From: Cohnella sp. SGD-V74 | Lineage (GTDB): Bacteria; Bacillota; Bacilli; Paenibacillales; Paenibacillaceae | DNA: 64,000 nucleotides | Direction of reading: 5' to 3' | Assembly (NCBI RefSeq): GCF_003001675.1 | Contig: NZ_PVYW01000004.1 | Location: 248,001 to 312,000, forward strand | Part shown: piece by piece, positions 18,001-25,132 of the stretch | Position numbering within the stretch: the stretch's first letter is position 1 | Layout: each line of letters starts with the position of its first letter | Notes under the pieces: model-generated | What the model was told of the DNA's origin: nothing | Database searches by the model: none | Seen by the model: only the letters and a program-made list of their open reading frames with translations | Program-made: the position numbers and the translations under genes

Positions 18001-18848
18001 CGAACACCGGCATTCCGAATCTTGTCGGCCATCCGATCGAATTTTCCGTTTCGGCGGATTACAAAGGAACGAATGCGGAGATCGAGGAGTTTGCGGGATT
18101 CGTGGAGCGGGTTCTGCCGATTCCGGCGAGAACGAGTGGAGTAACGACCGTCGTCGTACTGGAGCCGGACGGATCGGTCCGGCACGTGCCGACCCGCATA
18201 GAGTCGATCGGGGGCCGGCGCTCGGCGGTGGCGAGCAGCTTGACGAACAGCGTCTATGCGCTTGTCGCGCATTCGGCGGCTTTCCCGGACGTTGAGAACC
18301 ATTGGGCAAAAAGCGAGATTAACGGTCTTGCGTCGCGTTTGGTTGTACGCGGCAACGATAACGGCGCTTTCCTGCCAGGGGCGTCGGTGACGAGAGCGGA
18401 GTTCGCGGCGATCTTGACGAGAGCGCTCGGGCTGCCCGAGCGAGGCGGTGAGTCCGGCTACGCGGACGTAGCGCTGAACGCTTGGTATGCCGGGGCTGCG
18501 GCGCAAGCCCGGAAATACGGTCTCGTCGAAGGAGACGGACAGGGCCGATTCCGGCCTTCGGCGGCGATTACGCGGGAGGAAGCGGCCGTCATGCTGGCCC
18601 GGGCCATGAAGCTGACGGGGCTGAACGACGGGACCGCGGCGTCCGAATCGTTCGTGTCCGAGAAGTTGGCCGGATTCCGGGATGCGGGGGACGTCAGCGC
18701 GTGGGCACGCCAGGCGCTGGCGATCGGAGTCAGCGAGCGCCTGCTGCAAGGCAATCAAGCCGCGCTGCTGCCTAAGAACGCTATCACGCGAGCGGAGACT
18801 GCGGTTATCGTAAGCCGGCTGCTGCAGCGTTCCGGTCTCATCGACTGA
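15090..18848 (+). CDS. SLH-anchored surface protein with RCC1 repeats
   Basis: A 1252-residue exported protein. A signal peptide (IGLSLLVLLGVIPLLP, cleavage near AVEA-AEP) is followed by about seven RCC1-type propeller blades (residues 45-385, each with WGWG/WSWG and QLGDGT), a fibronectin-like domain (to about 488), an InlB B-repeat (FGGWNTLPNGSGVAYAPGD, to about 575), a Big_5-type Ig domain (to about 695), a cadherin-like sandwich, a pure Gly/Ser linker (about 818-843) and three SLH domains from about residue 1065 that bind pyruvylated secondary wall polymer. It should be displayed on the S-layer or cell wall; the RCC1 propeller probably mediates binding. ATG 15102 is an alternative start. 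Confidence 0.93.
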   Translation: MERKMSRIAKIGLSLLVLLGVIPLLPGKAVEAAEPYVVAPQIVQGYYHGLALVSDGTVWGWGRNDYGQLGDGTGIGKTGTTRVSGLERVKLIGSGIRSGYAVKEDGTLWAWGQNGDGQLGDGTTIERLLPVQITGITGNIIGLSNGLSYHALALTDDGKVWAWGNNDGGGLGDGTTIDRTTPFQVPGVDNVVAVAAGGWHSIALKADGTVWTWGSNDYGQLGDGTTTNRVDPVQVNIGDVMAISAGNFHTLALKRDGTVWSWGRNTWGMLGDSSGYDRHEPVQVSLVNNVKAVAGGGYHSHAVTNDGRVWSWGLNYQGQIGDGTWEWRYIPVEIGVSDVVAVTAGGFSGSAMRSDGSMLGWGLNSGGELGDGTTLERRSPVVTRAVTDATPPAIADREITASGITHSDVTLAWTKASDNMTPSSELEYRVYRIGGNSADTVAAVELGTPLGSYEADISSKQISGLYGGQTYHYAVVVKDKAGKKSVYAKKAVKTLPEPTYIVTYEGNGNTGGEPPLDPFEYWVDEYAEVMDNLGNLEKTDFTFGGWNTLPNGSGVAYAPGDILVMPAANVTLFARWIAGPDTTPPLAAAYDPAPNAVGASVSNPLAISFNELVTAVAGKTITLSRTDGSWEETYAVTDTAKVTVAGARVTIRPSVELERSAEYAVRIDPGAFADAAGNPYAGIAVNTTWRFTTEGEPTAPQSDDATLASLSLTGLGGGAVPLSPAFARLNKLYSASVADAVSSVSVTAATYDSRSSVTASVYGSDGLATVGPILLTSGAPSQQLPLQTGINRIGLNVTAEDGSSLGYDIVVFRAAPSSGGSGGGGGNGGGGGGGSGGGGAGGVPTQPAVGVKATMNGHTLSEIASERETPNGLTVSLRTEAFLERLAAGGDKPTVAIEADRADTNVLLELTGSVVQAMENRSAMLEVRTSYGSYRLPAALLDIGTLAEKVGGSSALDEVLVRITIARADAANTGIPNLVGHPIEFSVSADYKGTNAEIEEFAGFVERVLPIPARTSGVTTVVVLEPDGSVRHVPTRIESIGGRRSAVASSLTNSVYALVAHSAAFPDVENHWAKSEINGLASRLVVRGNDNGAFLPGASVTRAEFAAILTRALGLPERGGESGYADVALNAWYAGAAAQARKYGLVEGDGQGRFRPSAAITREEAAVMLARAMKLTGLNDGTAASESFVSEKLAGFRDAGDVSAWARQALAIGVSERLLQGNQAALLPKNAITRAETAVIVSRLLQRSGLID

Positions 18849-18870
18849 AGGAAATACGCGATATGAAGAA

Positions 18871-18921
18871 GGAAGCCGCCTTGTCTGGGTCTTGCGACCC
18901 GGGGGCGGCTTCCGTTCTTTT
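18871..18921 (+). terminator. Strong intrinsic terminator after the SLH protein gene
   Basis: GGAAGCCGCC and GGCGGCTTCC pair around an inner GGGTC/GACCC hairpin, followed by GTTCTTTT. Confidence 0.85.
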
Positions 18922-19015
18922 CGCCTAATGATGTGCCTTTCTTCAACCGATGATACTAGTAAGCCATGAACTGAAAGTCACGGTTTGGCTTCGATTAACA
19001 TCAGGGTGGGCTACG

Positions 19016-19216
19016 ATGGAACTAATCAATTGCGGCAGATGCGGCAGGCTGCAGGTGCAGAAGCCGGACACGCTCTGCAAGGAATGCCAGCAAGTCTATA
19101 TCGCGGAGTCTCATCTCGTCAAAGATTATGTGAAGAACAACCCTGGCGTAACGCTCATGGATGTCGTAAAGCATACGGGGCTCCCCCTAAGATGGATTAA
19201 GGAGATGCTGAAATAA
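19016..19216 (+). CDS. Small zinc-ribbon protein resembling flagellar-operon protein YvyF
   Basis: A 66-residue protein with an N-terminal four-cysteine ribbon (NCGRCGRLQ...LCKECQQ) and a C-terminal helical part ending in a helix-turn-helix-like segment (LMDVVKHTGLPLRWIKEML). This layout matches the short YvyF/TIGR03826 proteins found in flagellar clusters, although no flagellar gene is present here and it is about half the usual length. ATG 19016 is used because GGTGGG precedes it, whereas an upstream in-frame start gives a non-conserved extension. It may be a truncated or specialised paralogue; the function is not known. Confidence 0.65.
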   Translation: MELINCGRCGRLQVQKPDTLCKECQQVYIAESHLVKDYVKNNPGVTLMDVVKHTGLPLRWIKEMLK

Positions 19217-19236
19217 ACTCCGGAGATTGACCGGCC

Positions 19237-19264
19237 CTAGGGCGTGTACGCATACACGCCCTAG
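19237..19264. repeat. CTAG-bounded dispersed palindrome, 28-bp short copy
   Basis: CTAGGGCGTGTACG followed by CATACACGCCCTAG forms a near-perfect palindrome. It is a terminal-repeats-only copy of the element found full length at 42933-43089 and 57339-57505. Its right CTAG supplies the TAG stop codon of the convergent AhpD-like gene. Confidence 0.85.
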
Positions 19265-19671
19265 CAGAGACATTCGGGCCCGTCCGATTGCGCCGCCGAA
19301 GTTCCGTCTTTCGGGGAGGCGGGCGCGTTATCGGGCATCGGGTCATTCCGTTCGAAGGCGATTAAAGCCTGCGTGGCGTGGCTAAGCACCGCACCGGCCC
19401 GCGTGGAAGCGGCGACGAGCACGGCTTCGACGATCTCTTCGCGCGTGCCGCCCAAGCTTCGGTATTTTTTGACGTGGTTGTCGATACAGTACGGACATCC
19501 GGTCACATGGGCAACGGCGACGGCGATCAACTCCTTCGTTTTTAACGGTACGGCATCCGAAACGCGGTAGACGTCGTGCTCGAATTTCAGGAACGAACCC
19601 GCGGCCTGCGGGGCAAGCCCGATCAGCTCCGGAATGCGTTCGAGATTAGAAGGTTTGTAATAAGCGTCCAT
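19261..19671 (-). CDS. Carboxymuconolactone decarboxylase/AhpD-like protein
   Basis: A 136-residue AhpD-fold protein. The core TKELIAVAVAHVTGCPYCID carries the redox CxxC (GCPYC) and downstream HVKK; the following helix (GGTREEIVEAVLVAA) is typical. Expected to be a cytoplasmic peroxidatic or disulfide-reducing protein. A nonconserved hydrophilic C-terminal tail (PDNAPASPKDGTSAAQSDG) ends with ECLC and then a TAG that belongs to the 28-bp palindrome, so the tail end may have been altered by the insertion. It lies downstream of a Crp/Fnr gene, with a perfect palindrome between them, suggesting control by that regulator. Confidence 0.88.
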   Translation of the reverse strand: MDAYYKPSNLERIPELIGLAPQAAGSFLKFEHDVYRVSDAVPLKTKELIAVAVAHVTGCPYCIDNHVKKYRSLGGTREEIVEAVLVAASTRAGAVLSHATQALIAFERNDPMPDNAPASPKDGTSAAQSDGPECLC

Positions 19672-19734
19672 GAATAATCCTCCCTTGGCTTAACGATCTC
19701 GCACTGATCGTAACGCAAGGGAAGCGCGGATTAC

Positions 19735-19749
19735 CGTGACTAAGTCACG
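19735..19749. promoter_or_regulatory. Palindromic site, probable Crp/Fnr-family operator
   Basis: CGTGACTAAGTCACG is a perfect palindrome with GTGA-N5-TCAC half-sites, close to Crp/Fnr consensus (which has N6). It overlaps the stop codon of the Crp/Fnr gene and lies about 65 bases upstream of the AhpD-like start. Confidence 0.55.
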
Positions 19750-20428
19750 CCCGCGACTCGGCGATCCGCTGCAGTCTTGCGGGATCGAGCAGGACAATCT
19801 GTCCTCGGCCCAGATGGATCGCTCCTTGGCTTTGGAACGCTTTTAGCGTTCGAGAGACGACTTCCCGGGCGGTGCCGAGCTCGGCCGCGATGCGATCGTG
19901 CGTCAGGCGCAAAGGGGTATCGGCATGTTGGACGAGCGATTGCGCGAGCAGAAAATCGGCCAGCCGAACCGGGATCGGGTGGAACGCGATTCTGCCCAGC
20001 AACGAGGCGACGTCGGTAATCCGGCCGACAAGCTGCTTGTAGACGAACTGCCGAACCGGCTTCCATTCGTCGATCCAGGAGACGAACTCCTTGGCCGGCA
20101 CGGCGACGACTTCTGTCGGCACTTCGATCGACGCGGAAGCTTCGTATTCCGTCTCCCCCACCACGCTGGCCATCATCAGAGGGCAGCATTCGCCGCCGAA
20201 CACGCGGTAAAGCGTAACCTCCCGTCCCGTAGAAGGGCACAGCTTATAGATGCGAACCCCGCCGCTGACGATAAACAGGGCATGCTCCAACAGTCTGCCT
20301 TCCCGAACGGAGTGCGGCGTTGCAGGCGTGATCGAGACGAGCTCCGAACGCTGCCATTTGTCGTCGGGAACGGAAGAGAAGCAGGGGAACGACAGGCGGA
20401 TGCGGGATAATTGAGCGTTAGGGATCAT
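19745..20428 (-). CDS. Crp/Fnr-family transcriptional regulator
   Basis: A 227-residue protein with a cyclic-nucleotide-binding-like beta-roll (EHALFIVSGGVRIYKLCPST, about residues 45-125), a dimerisation helix, and a C-terminal HTH_Crp (HDRIAAELGTAREVVSRTLK). The cysteines seen (PCF, ECCP) do not form an Fnr iron-sulfur pattern, so the signal is unclear. The FGGECCPLMM segment resembles regulators that respond to redox or nitrosative signals. The AhpD-like gene follows on the same strand with a palindrome between, so a role in peroxide/redox defence is a reasonable inference. Confidence 0.9.
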   Translation of the reverse strand: MIPNAQLSRIRLSFPCFSSVPDDKWQRSELVSITPATPHSVREGRLLEHALFIVSGGVRIYKLCPSTGREVTLYRVFGGECCPLMMASVVGETEYEASASIEVPTEVVAVPAKEFVSWIDEWKPVRQFVYKQLVGRITDVASLLGRIAFHPIPVRLADFLLAQSLVQHADTPLRLTHDRIAAELGTAREVVSRTLKAFQSQGAIHLGRGQIVLLDPARLQRIAESRA

Positions 20429-20509
20429 ACGGATACAGGCTCCTTAAGGTTTATGCTATAAAAAATTCCACTCTGCCGAGCCGAATCCTTTTATTCGGAT
20501 GATAGTCTA

Positions 20510-20559
20510 TTGCATGAGGGGCTTGTATTCGGATATAATTAGACCAACTGGTCGGTCTA
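20510..20559 (+). promoter_or_regulatory. tetR promoter with overlapping TetR operator
   Basis: TTGCAT (20510-20515) and a perfect TATAAT (20534-20539) are separated by 18 bases. The operator TAGACCAACTGGTCGGTCTA (20540-20559) follows immediately and would cover the start site. The same sequence, with three differences, occurs at 21216-21235. Confidence 0.85.
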
Positions 20560-20570
20560 GGGGGTTGAGT

Positions 20571-21179
20571 ATGGTCAAGGGAAGGTCCGACGGAGAAGAG
20601 ACGAAGAAAAGAATTATCGACAAGGCGAAGCATCTGTTTATCCGCAAAGGCTACGGAGCGGTGTCGATGAACGAAGTGTGCGAGGCGGCCGAGGTCAGCA
20701 AAGGCAGCTTGTATCATCACTTCAAGAGCAAGGACGAATTGTTCCTGCAAGTCATCGAGGAGGATTCTGAGCACTGGAGTCTCGAGTGGGAGAAGATCCG
20801 GGCGGGGGCGAGCACGGTGGAGGAACAACTCTACGCGCTGGCTGAGCATTATGCCAACGATTTTCAGAACCCGCTGCTCGCGGCCCAGGAAGAATACTCC
20901 CGAAGCAGGCTCATTACGGACGACGTCTTGGATAGGCTGCTGCGCCTTGCCGAGACCAACTCGCAGGCGTGCCGCAGCGTGCTGAGCGAAGGAATGGAGA
21001 AGGGCGAGCTGGCGCAAGGAGATGTTGATCGTCTGGTCGTTCTTGTCAGCAGCATGCTGGAAGGGCTGGGCAAGCTCTACTATATGCCCGATCCGGGCAA
21101 GGATCACGGCAAAATCAGTCAGTATTACCGGGATGCAATACGGCTGTTGCTGGAAGGCATTCGTGCCAAGCAGGCTTAG
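20571..21179 (+). CDS. TetR-family repressor (autoregulated, paired with MFS pump)
   Basis: A 202-residue TetR/AcrR regulator: N-terminal helix-turn-helix (AVSMNEVCEAAEVSKGSLYH, then HFKSKDELF), then an all-helical ligand/dimerisation domain. ATG 20571 follows GGGGTTGAG. Matching 20-base palindromes lie at its own promoter (20540-20559) and directly before the next gene (21216-21235), which shows direct autoregulation and control of the MFS transporter. The effector is probably a substrate of that pump. Confidence 0.93.
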   Translation: MVKGRSDGEETKKRIIDKAKHLFIRKGYGAVSMNEVCEAAEVSKGSLYHHFKSKDELFLQVIEEDSEHWSLEWEKIRAGASTVEEQLYALAEHYANDFQNPLLAAQEEYSRSRLITDDVLDRLLRLAETNSQACRSVLSEGMEKGELAQGDVDRLVVLVSSMLEGLGKLYYMPDPGKDHGKISQYYRDAIRLLLEGIRAKQA

Positions 21180-21215
21180 ATATTCGTCGGCTTGGCGTTT
21201 TTTTCACTCATTAAT

Positions 21216-21235
21216 TAGACCGGGTGGTCGGTCTA
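21216..21235 (+). promoter_or_regulatory. Second TetR operator, upstream of the MFS gene
   Basis: TAGACCGGGTGGTCGGTCTA matches the tetR operator at 17 of 20 positions, keeping both TAGACC/GGTCTA half-sites, and lies 18 bases before the MFS start codon. Confidence 0.85.
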
Positions 21236-21253
21236 TGTAGAGGAGAGAGGCCC

Positions 21254-22477
21254 ATGTTGTTCAGAAATCGAACGTTCCGGATTGTATTCGTCTCCGATCT
21301 GCTGCAGCAGCTTGCGATCTGGATACGGAACATGGCATTGCTGTATTTCGTTCTGGAGCGGACCAATGGAGATAAATTCGCCGTATCCTTGCTGTCTATC
21401 GTCGAATACGCGCCTATATTCGTCTTTTCCATCGTAGGCGGGCTGTTCGCGGACAGGTGGAATCCGAAGCGGACAATGATCGCGGGAGATTTGCTCAGCG
21501 CGGCTTCCATCCTCGGCATTATGGTTCTGATCGCCGCGGACGCGTGGCAATCCTTGTATGCCGCCGTATTTTTGTCCGCCGTCCTCAGCCAATTCTCGCA
21601 GCCGTCCTCCGCCAAAGTTTTCAAGGCCCATATCCCTGAGGATCAGGTTCCAACGGCGATCGGGTTGTCGCAGAGCATGGGCTCGCTGTTTCTCATCCTG
21701 GGGCCGGTCGCGGGAACGGCGATCTATCAGTGGGCGGGACTGAACGCGTCCTTGCTCGCCTTGCCGATTCTGTTCCTGATCTCGGCGGCGGTACTGTCGT
21801 TTCTGCCGAAAGGCGCCGGCGCCGGACAACCGTCTACGTCCACGCTTCGCGAGGACATGCGGGAGGGAATCCGCTTCGTGCGGTCGGAAAGCGGCCTGAA
21901 GAAGCTGTTGGCGGCGTTCGCGTTGATCGGGCTGGGAGCCGGACTGGTGCAGCCGCTTGAGATCTTCATCGTGACGGAGCGGCTCGGGCTGTCGCCGGAC
22001 AATGTGCAATGGTTTGCGGCTGCGGACGGTCTGGGCTTGCTGATCGGCGCACTGGTGGCGGCGTCGTTCACGGCGCTTCTGAACTTCCGCTATCTGTTTC
22101 CGGCGGCGGTCGTGTTTCTCGGTGTGACCTATGTCGTCGAAGCATTGTCCGTCTGGCCCGTGTTGACGGGAGGATTCCGGTTCGCGAACGGCATTCTGCT
22201 CGCGATTCTCAATACGGCGGTAGGGACTTACGTGATCGCAAAAATCCCGAGCGAGATGGTCGGAAGGGTAAGCGGCATCGTTACTCCGCTCTCGATGGGG
22301 GCGCTGCTGATCGGTACGTCGCTGTCCGGTCCTCTGAGTCATAACGCGGGGATTCTCCCCGCTTACTTCGCCGCGGCCGCTCTGTGCGTTCTCTCCGCTA
22401 TGCCTGCTCTGAGGGTGAGATTCGCGCGGCAGCCGTCCGACGCCAAAGAGGTGAAGGAAGCCATATCTCACGGTTAG
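21254..22477 (+). CDS. MFS transporter (DHA3-like)
   Basis: A 407-residue permease with about 12 hydrophobic segments and an MFS motif A-like loop (GGLFADRWNPKRTMI). The N-terminal MLFRNRTFRIVFVSDLLQQL and the SQPSSAKVFKAHIPEDQVP region are typical of the DHA3/MefA-like drug exporters. AGGAGAGAGG precedes ATG 21254. A TetR operator lies just upstream, so it should be derepressed by a compound sensed by the adjacent TetR. The substrate is unknown; macrolide-type or other amphiphilic drugs are possible by family. Confidence 0.9.
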   Translation: MLFRNRTFRIVFVSDLLQQLAIWIRNMALLYFVLERTNGDKFAVSLLSIVEYAPIFVFSIVGGLFADRWNPKRTMIAGDLLSAASILGIMVLIAADAWQSLYAAVFLSAVLSQFSQPSSAKVFKAHIPEDQVPTAIGLSQSMGSLFLILGPVAGTAIYQWAGLNASLLALPILFLISAAVLSFLPKGAGAGQPSTSTLREDMREGIRFVRSESGLKKLLAAFALIGLGAGLVQPLEIFIVTERLGLSPDNVQWFAAADGLGLLIGALVAASFTALLNFRYLFPAAVVFLGVTYVVEALSVWPVLTGGFRFANGILLAILNTAVGTYVIAKIPSEMVGRVSGIVTPLSMGALLIGTSLSGPLSHNAGILPAYFAAAALCVLSAMPALRVRFARQPSDAKEVKEAISHG

Positions 22478-22582
22478 AAGAAAAGAGTTGAATCACCAAG
22501 TAATCCGATGTAATGTGTAAACTTAAGAGGTTGAAATGTTGAGCATATGAATGTATAACGACGTGAAGGAGCGGAATGAGAG

Positions 22583-22990
22583 ATGACGACGACGGGAACC
22601 AAGCTGTCGCAGTGGGACGCGCTGCTGCTGGAAACTTTGAGATCGCTCGGCTGGACGAACGAGGAGCTGCTGGGCAAAGTCAAGGCCGGGGAGCTGCCGG
22701 AAGCCAAGTACGGAGCGCTCGCCGAGCTGGCGAACAACGAACCGGAGACGTACGAGACGGCGGTTACGCAGGGCTATCAGATCAAGTACAATACGGTGCG
22801 CGGCATTCGCAGCTGGATTGCCGTCCGTTTCGGACGCGAGCCGGAGCTTCGGCTGGAAGAAGGACAGGAAGCGGTGCGCGCGGCATTGTCTGCGGAGGAA
22901 AAGGAGCTGCTGGCGTCCGTTCTGTCGTACGGATGGGCGATTCGGGAGGACGGGGAAGGCGTGTGCCTGATCGAGCCGATACAGCGCTAA
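22583..22990 (+). CDS. Uncharacterised 135-residue protein
   Basis: A soluble, acidic, alpha-helical protein (LSQWDALLLETLRSLGWTN, LPEAKYGALAELANNEPETY, IKYNTVRGIRSWIAVRFG). No signal peptide, membrane segment or known motif was seen. The central 'KYNTVRGIRSWIAVRFGREP' may be a compact binding helix. AAGGAG lies 12 bases before ATG. Codon use looks like that of its neighbours. It stands between an MFS gene and an ECF sigma-factor gene, and I cannot link it to either. A genuine conserved hypothetical is likely because the frame is open with strong codon bias. Confidence 0.6.
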   Translation: MTTTGTKLSQWDALLLETLRSLGWTNEELLGKVKAGELPEAKYGALAELANNEPETYETAVTQGYQIKYNTVRGIRSWIAVRFGREPELRLEEGQEAVRAALSAEEKELLASVLSYGWAIREDGEGVCLIEPIQR

Positions 22991-23067
22991 TACGGAGATA
23001 AGCGCGGATTCGAACCTTTTTCTCCCATCGGGCCAATATAGGGCGAGACCCACTTAGGAGGCGCCTT

Positions 23068-23652
23068 ATGCAGGATCACGAATATCAACCATGGCTCGAA
23101 CGGATGATCCAGGGAGACTCGGATGCTTTCCGGCGCATCTACGAGCTGACCAAGGACGACGTCTATCGCTTGCTCGTCTTTCTGTTGAACGACAGGGAGG
23201 ATGCCGGCGATGTCTTGAGCGAGGTGTATCTCAACCTGTACCGATCGCTGCCCAGCTACCGGCCGGAACAGCCGTTTCGCAAATGGCTGAACGGAATCGC
23301 GGTACGTCAGGCAAGCAGTTGGAAGCGCAAGCTGTGGCGCAGAATGAGGCTGTTCGAGCGAGTGAGCGCGACGTCGACCGACGGCCCGCAGGGACGCCTG
23401 CCGGCCGAAGAACGGGCCATTGCCAGGGAGGAAAGCCGGGAACTGCTGGCTCTGGTCGACAGACTGCCTTACAAGCTGAAGGAAGTCGTCGTGCTCCGGC
23501 ACTATCGCGAATACTCGCTTGAGGAGGTCGCGGAGACGCTGGACATCCCGGTCGGCACGGTCAAGTCGAGGCATCATTCGGCGATCGGCAAGCTGCGCCA
23601 GTGGATCGGACAAGACACGTTCCTTGAGGAGGCTGCGTTTCATGCGGATTGA
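23068..23652 (+). CDS. ECF-type RNA polymerase sigma factor
   Basis: A 194-residue sigma-70 family protein with region 2 (DVYRLLVFLLNDREDAGDVL, then EVYLNLYRSLPSYRP) and region 4 (LPYKLKEVVVLRHYREYSLE, IPVGTVKSRHHSAIGKLRQW). Regions 1 and 3 are missing, as expected for the ECF group (SigW/SigV-like). AGGAGGCG precedes ATG 23068. It overlaps its membrane-anchored partner by 11 bases, which implies an anti-sigma relation. A GAACC sequence at about 23013 might be an autoregulatory -35, but the matching -10 is poor. Confidence 0.93.
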   Translation: MQDHEYQPWLERMIQGDSDAFRRIYELTKDDVYRLLVFLLNDREDAGDVLSEVYLNLYRSLPSYRPEQPFRKWLNGIAVRQASSWKRKLWRRMRLFERVSATSTDGPQGRLPAEERAIAREESRELLALVDRLPYKLKEVVVLRHYREYSLEEVAETLDIPVGTVKSRHHSAIGKLRQWIGQDTFLEEAAFHAD

Positions 23653-24640
23653 GGAAAACATGAAGGTCGCTTATCGGGAAGCGGCAGCGAAGCTCGTCGT
23701 CCCGACGTTGGCGGATCGGAAAGCGAAGGCCGCGATCGATCGGATGCTCGAAGCGAGAACGAGAAGAAGCTCCATACTGCGCCGAAGATCGACGCAGTGG
23801 GCGATTGCCGGATCGCTCGCCTTGCTGATCATGGGATTCACCACGCAATACTTCGTTAAGATCGGCGATGATCGCTTCAGTCTGGAAATGACCGTGAACG
23901 ATCAAATCCGGTTCGACGAGCATACCGCAAGCGTCGTGCGCAACCAGTTGCAAACAATAAGGAGTCAGTTAGCGGTCGGAGAGAAGGCGCTCGTCTATTC
24001 CCCGGAGATTGAATCGTTGTTGCCGGACTACCGGAGCAAAGGGCTGTTTTACGCGGAATACGTAAGCAATCCCTATCTGTTCAAGGACTACGGGGAATGG
24101 AAGGAACGGTTGGCCGGGCTCGTGCCGGAGCTTGCGCTTCCGGATGCGGAGAAGAACGGGCTTGTCTTCGTTGACGGCAAGGATGAGGCGGCGTATGGAG
24201 GAAGCGTCTTCGAGATGGAGACGGCCAAGCGGCTTCAAGCGGAGGTGACGGAGCAGGGCAAAGCTCTGGCCTGGGAAAAGATCGAACGGGAGGAAGAGCG
24301 GCTGCCCGCCTACACGACCTCCTACCGGGATGCCGGAGGTCATGAACTCATCTTCTCCGTTCAGCTGTTCGGGGAGAAAATAAAGCTTGTCGGCCTGACT
24401 CAGGCGCAGCAGGAGAAAATCCGATTGAGCGACGGACGCGAAGCGCTGTATTCGGTGAATGACAAGTTCTTGTACGCCGATTCGAATCGGTATGCGAGTC
24501 TGAGCTGGATTGACACGCAGGAGGAGGCTTCCGTTCTTTACACGGTCGGCAGCTTCTCGGACGCGGCAACGAAGGAACAGCTCATTGCCGTCGCGGAGTC
24601 GGCGATTTCGCAGCAAGCAATAGTGAAGCCGGCCGCTTAG
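23642..24640 (+). CDS. Membrane-anchored anti-sigma factor of the ECF pair
   Basis: A 332-residue single-pass membrane protein: about 60 cytoplasmic residues rich in Arg/Lys (RRSSILRRRSTQW), one transmembrane helix near residues 57-75 (AIAGSLALLIMGFTTQYFV) and an extracellular domain of about 250 residues. The topology and overlap with the sigma gene fit an anti-sigma factor that holds the sigma at the membrane. The CHCC zinc motif is absent, so it is not a ZAS-type. GAGGAGG lies eight bases before ATG 23642; ATG 23660 with GAGG is an alternative. The extracellular domain probably senses an envelope signal. Confidence 0.8.
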   Translation: MRIEENMKVAYREAAAKLVVPTLADRKAKAAIDRMLEARTRRSSILRRRSTQWAIAGSLALLIMGFTTQYFVKIGDDRFSLEMTVNDQIRFDEHTASVVRNQLQTIRSQLAVGEKALVYSPEIESLLPDYRSKGLFYAEYVSNPYLFKDYGEWKERLAGLVPELALPDAEKNGLVFVDGKDEAAYGGSVFEMETAKRLQAEVTEQGKALAWEKIEREEERLPAYTTSYRDAGGHELIFSVQLFGEKIKLVGLTQAQQEKIRLSDGREALYSVNDKFLYADSNRYASLSWIDTQEEASVLYTVGSFSDAATKEQLIAVAESAISQQAIVKPAA

Positions 24641-24644
24641 GGCC

Positions 24645-24765
24645 GGGCAAGAGGCTGTCCGATAAGCAAAGAGGCTTGAGATGATGGATAGAAAAAAGGT
24701 ATGTACCTTTATCATCGATTATCTTTCAAAGCAACTTGATGGGCTTATGGGACAGCCCCTTTTTC
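24645..24765 (+). repeat. GGCTGTCC(C/G)ATAAG repeat/terminator after the anti-sigma gene
   Basis: AGAGGCTGTCCGATAAGC near 24648-24665 pairs with GCTTATGGGACAGCCCCTTTTT (24742-24763) around a loop of about 75 bases that itself contains AAAGGTATGTACCTTT. It ends in a T-run on the plus strand and can terminate the sigma/anti-sigma operon. A related unit lies in the opposite orientation at 25071-25132. Confidence 0.7.
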
Positions 24766-25070
24766 ATGCGGGGGTAGGCTAGCGGAATTCGCCTGCATTC
24801 ATAACGTTACGCCGTAGCGCTAATTGACCGATTCGGACTCAGGGAGCGGCCAATAGAGCGACGGCATAACGCTATCTCTTCCGTACGCCCACCCTATCGC
24901 CTCTGCTCAACACAATAGAGTTACGCCATAACGTTAACCTCACTTCACCCGTCGGTCCGCCAATTCAATAACGTTATCCCATCGTCCTACGCGATTCCAT
25001 GTCACTCGATCCCGAGCATTTGCTCATTAACTCCGGGAGAGGAGCTTCATTTAATCAACGAATGAGGAAG
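24766..25070. repeat. Gene-free spacer with degenerate AATA-GTTAYSCC-TAACG repeats
   Basis: No convincing gene. The segment 24795-24985 holds four diverged versions of one motif: ATAACGTTACGCCGTAGCG, CAATAGAGCGACGGCATAACG, CAATAGAGTTACGCCATAACG and CAATAACGTTATCCCATCG, spaced roughly 55-65 bases apart. They look like a decayed family of short palindromic repeats. The rest shows nothing I recognise. Confidence 0.5.
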
Positions 25071-25132
25071 GGGCCGTCTCATAAGTCAGGCAACTTGCGT
25101 TGCGTTCGAACGACTTATGGGACAGCCTCTTA
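25071..25132 (-). repeat. GGCTGTCCCATAAG repeat/terminator after the ParB-like gene
   Basis: On the minus strand AGAGGCTGTCCCATAAGTC is followed by a 24-base loop and GACTTATGAGACGGCCCCTT. It directly abuts the TAA stop of the ParB-like gene, and is related in sequence to the unit at 24645-24765 but points the other way, so each unit serves as terminator of the gene beside it. Confidence 0.7.

Noticed and set aside
19237-19264. Rho-independent terminators at the 27- and 28-bp palindromes
   Set aside because: They fold well but no T-run follows on either strand, so they are listed as repeats; they might still slow polymerase.
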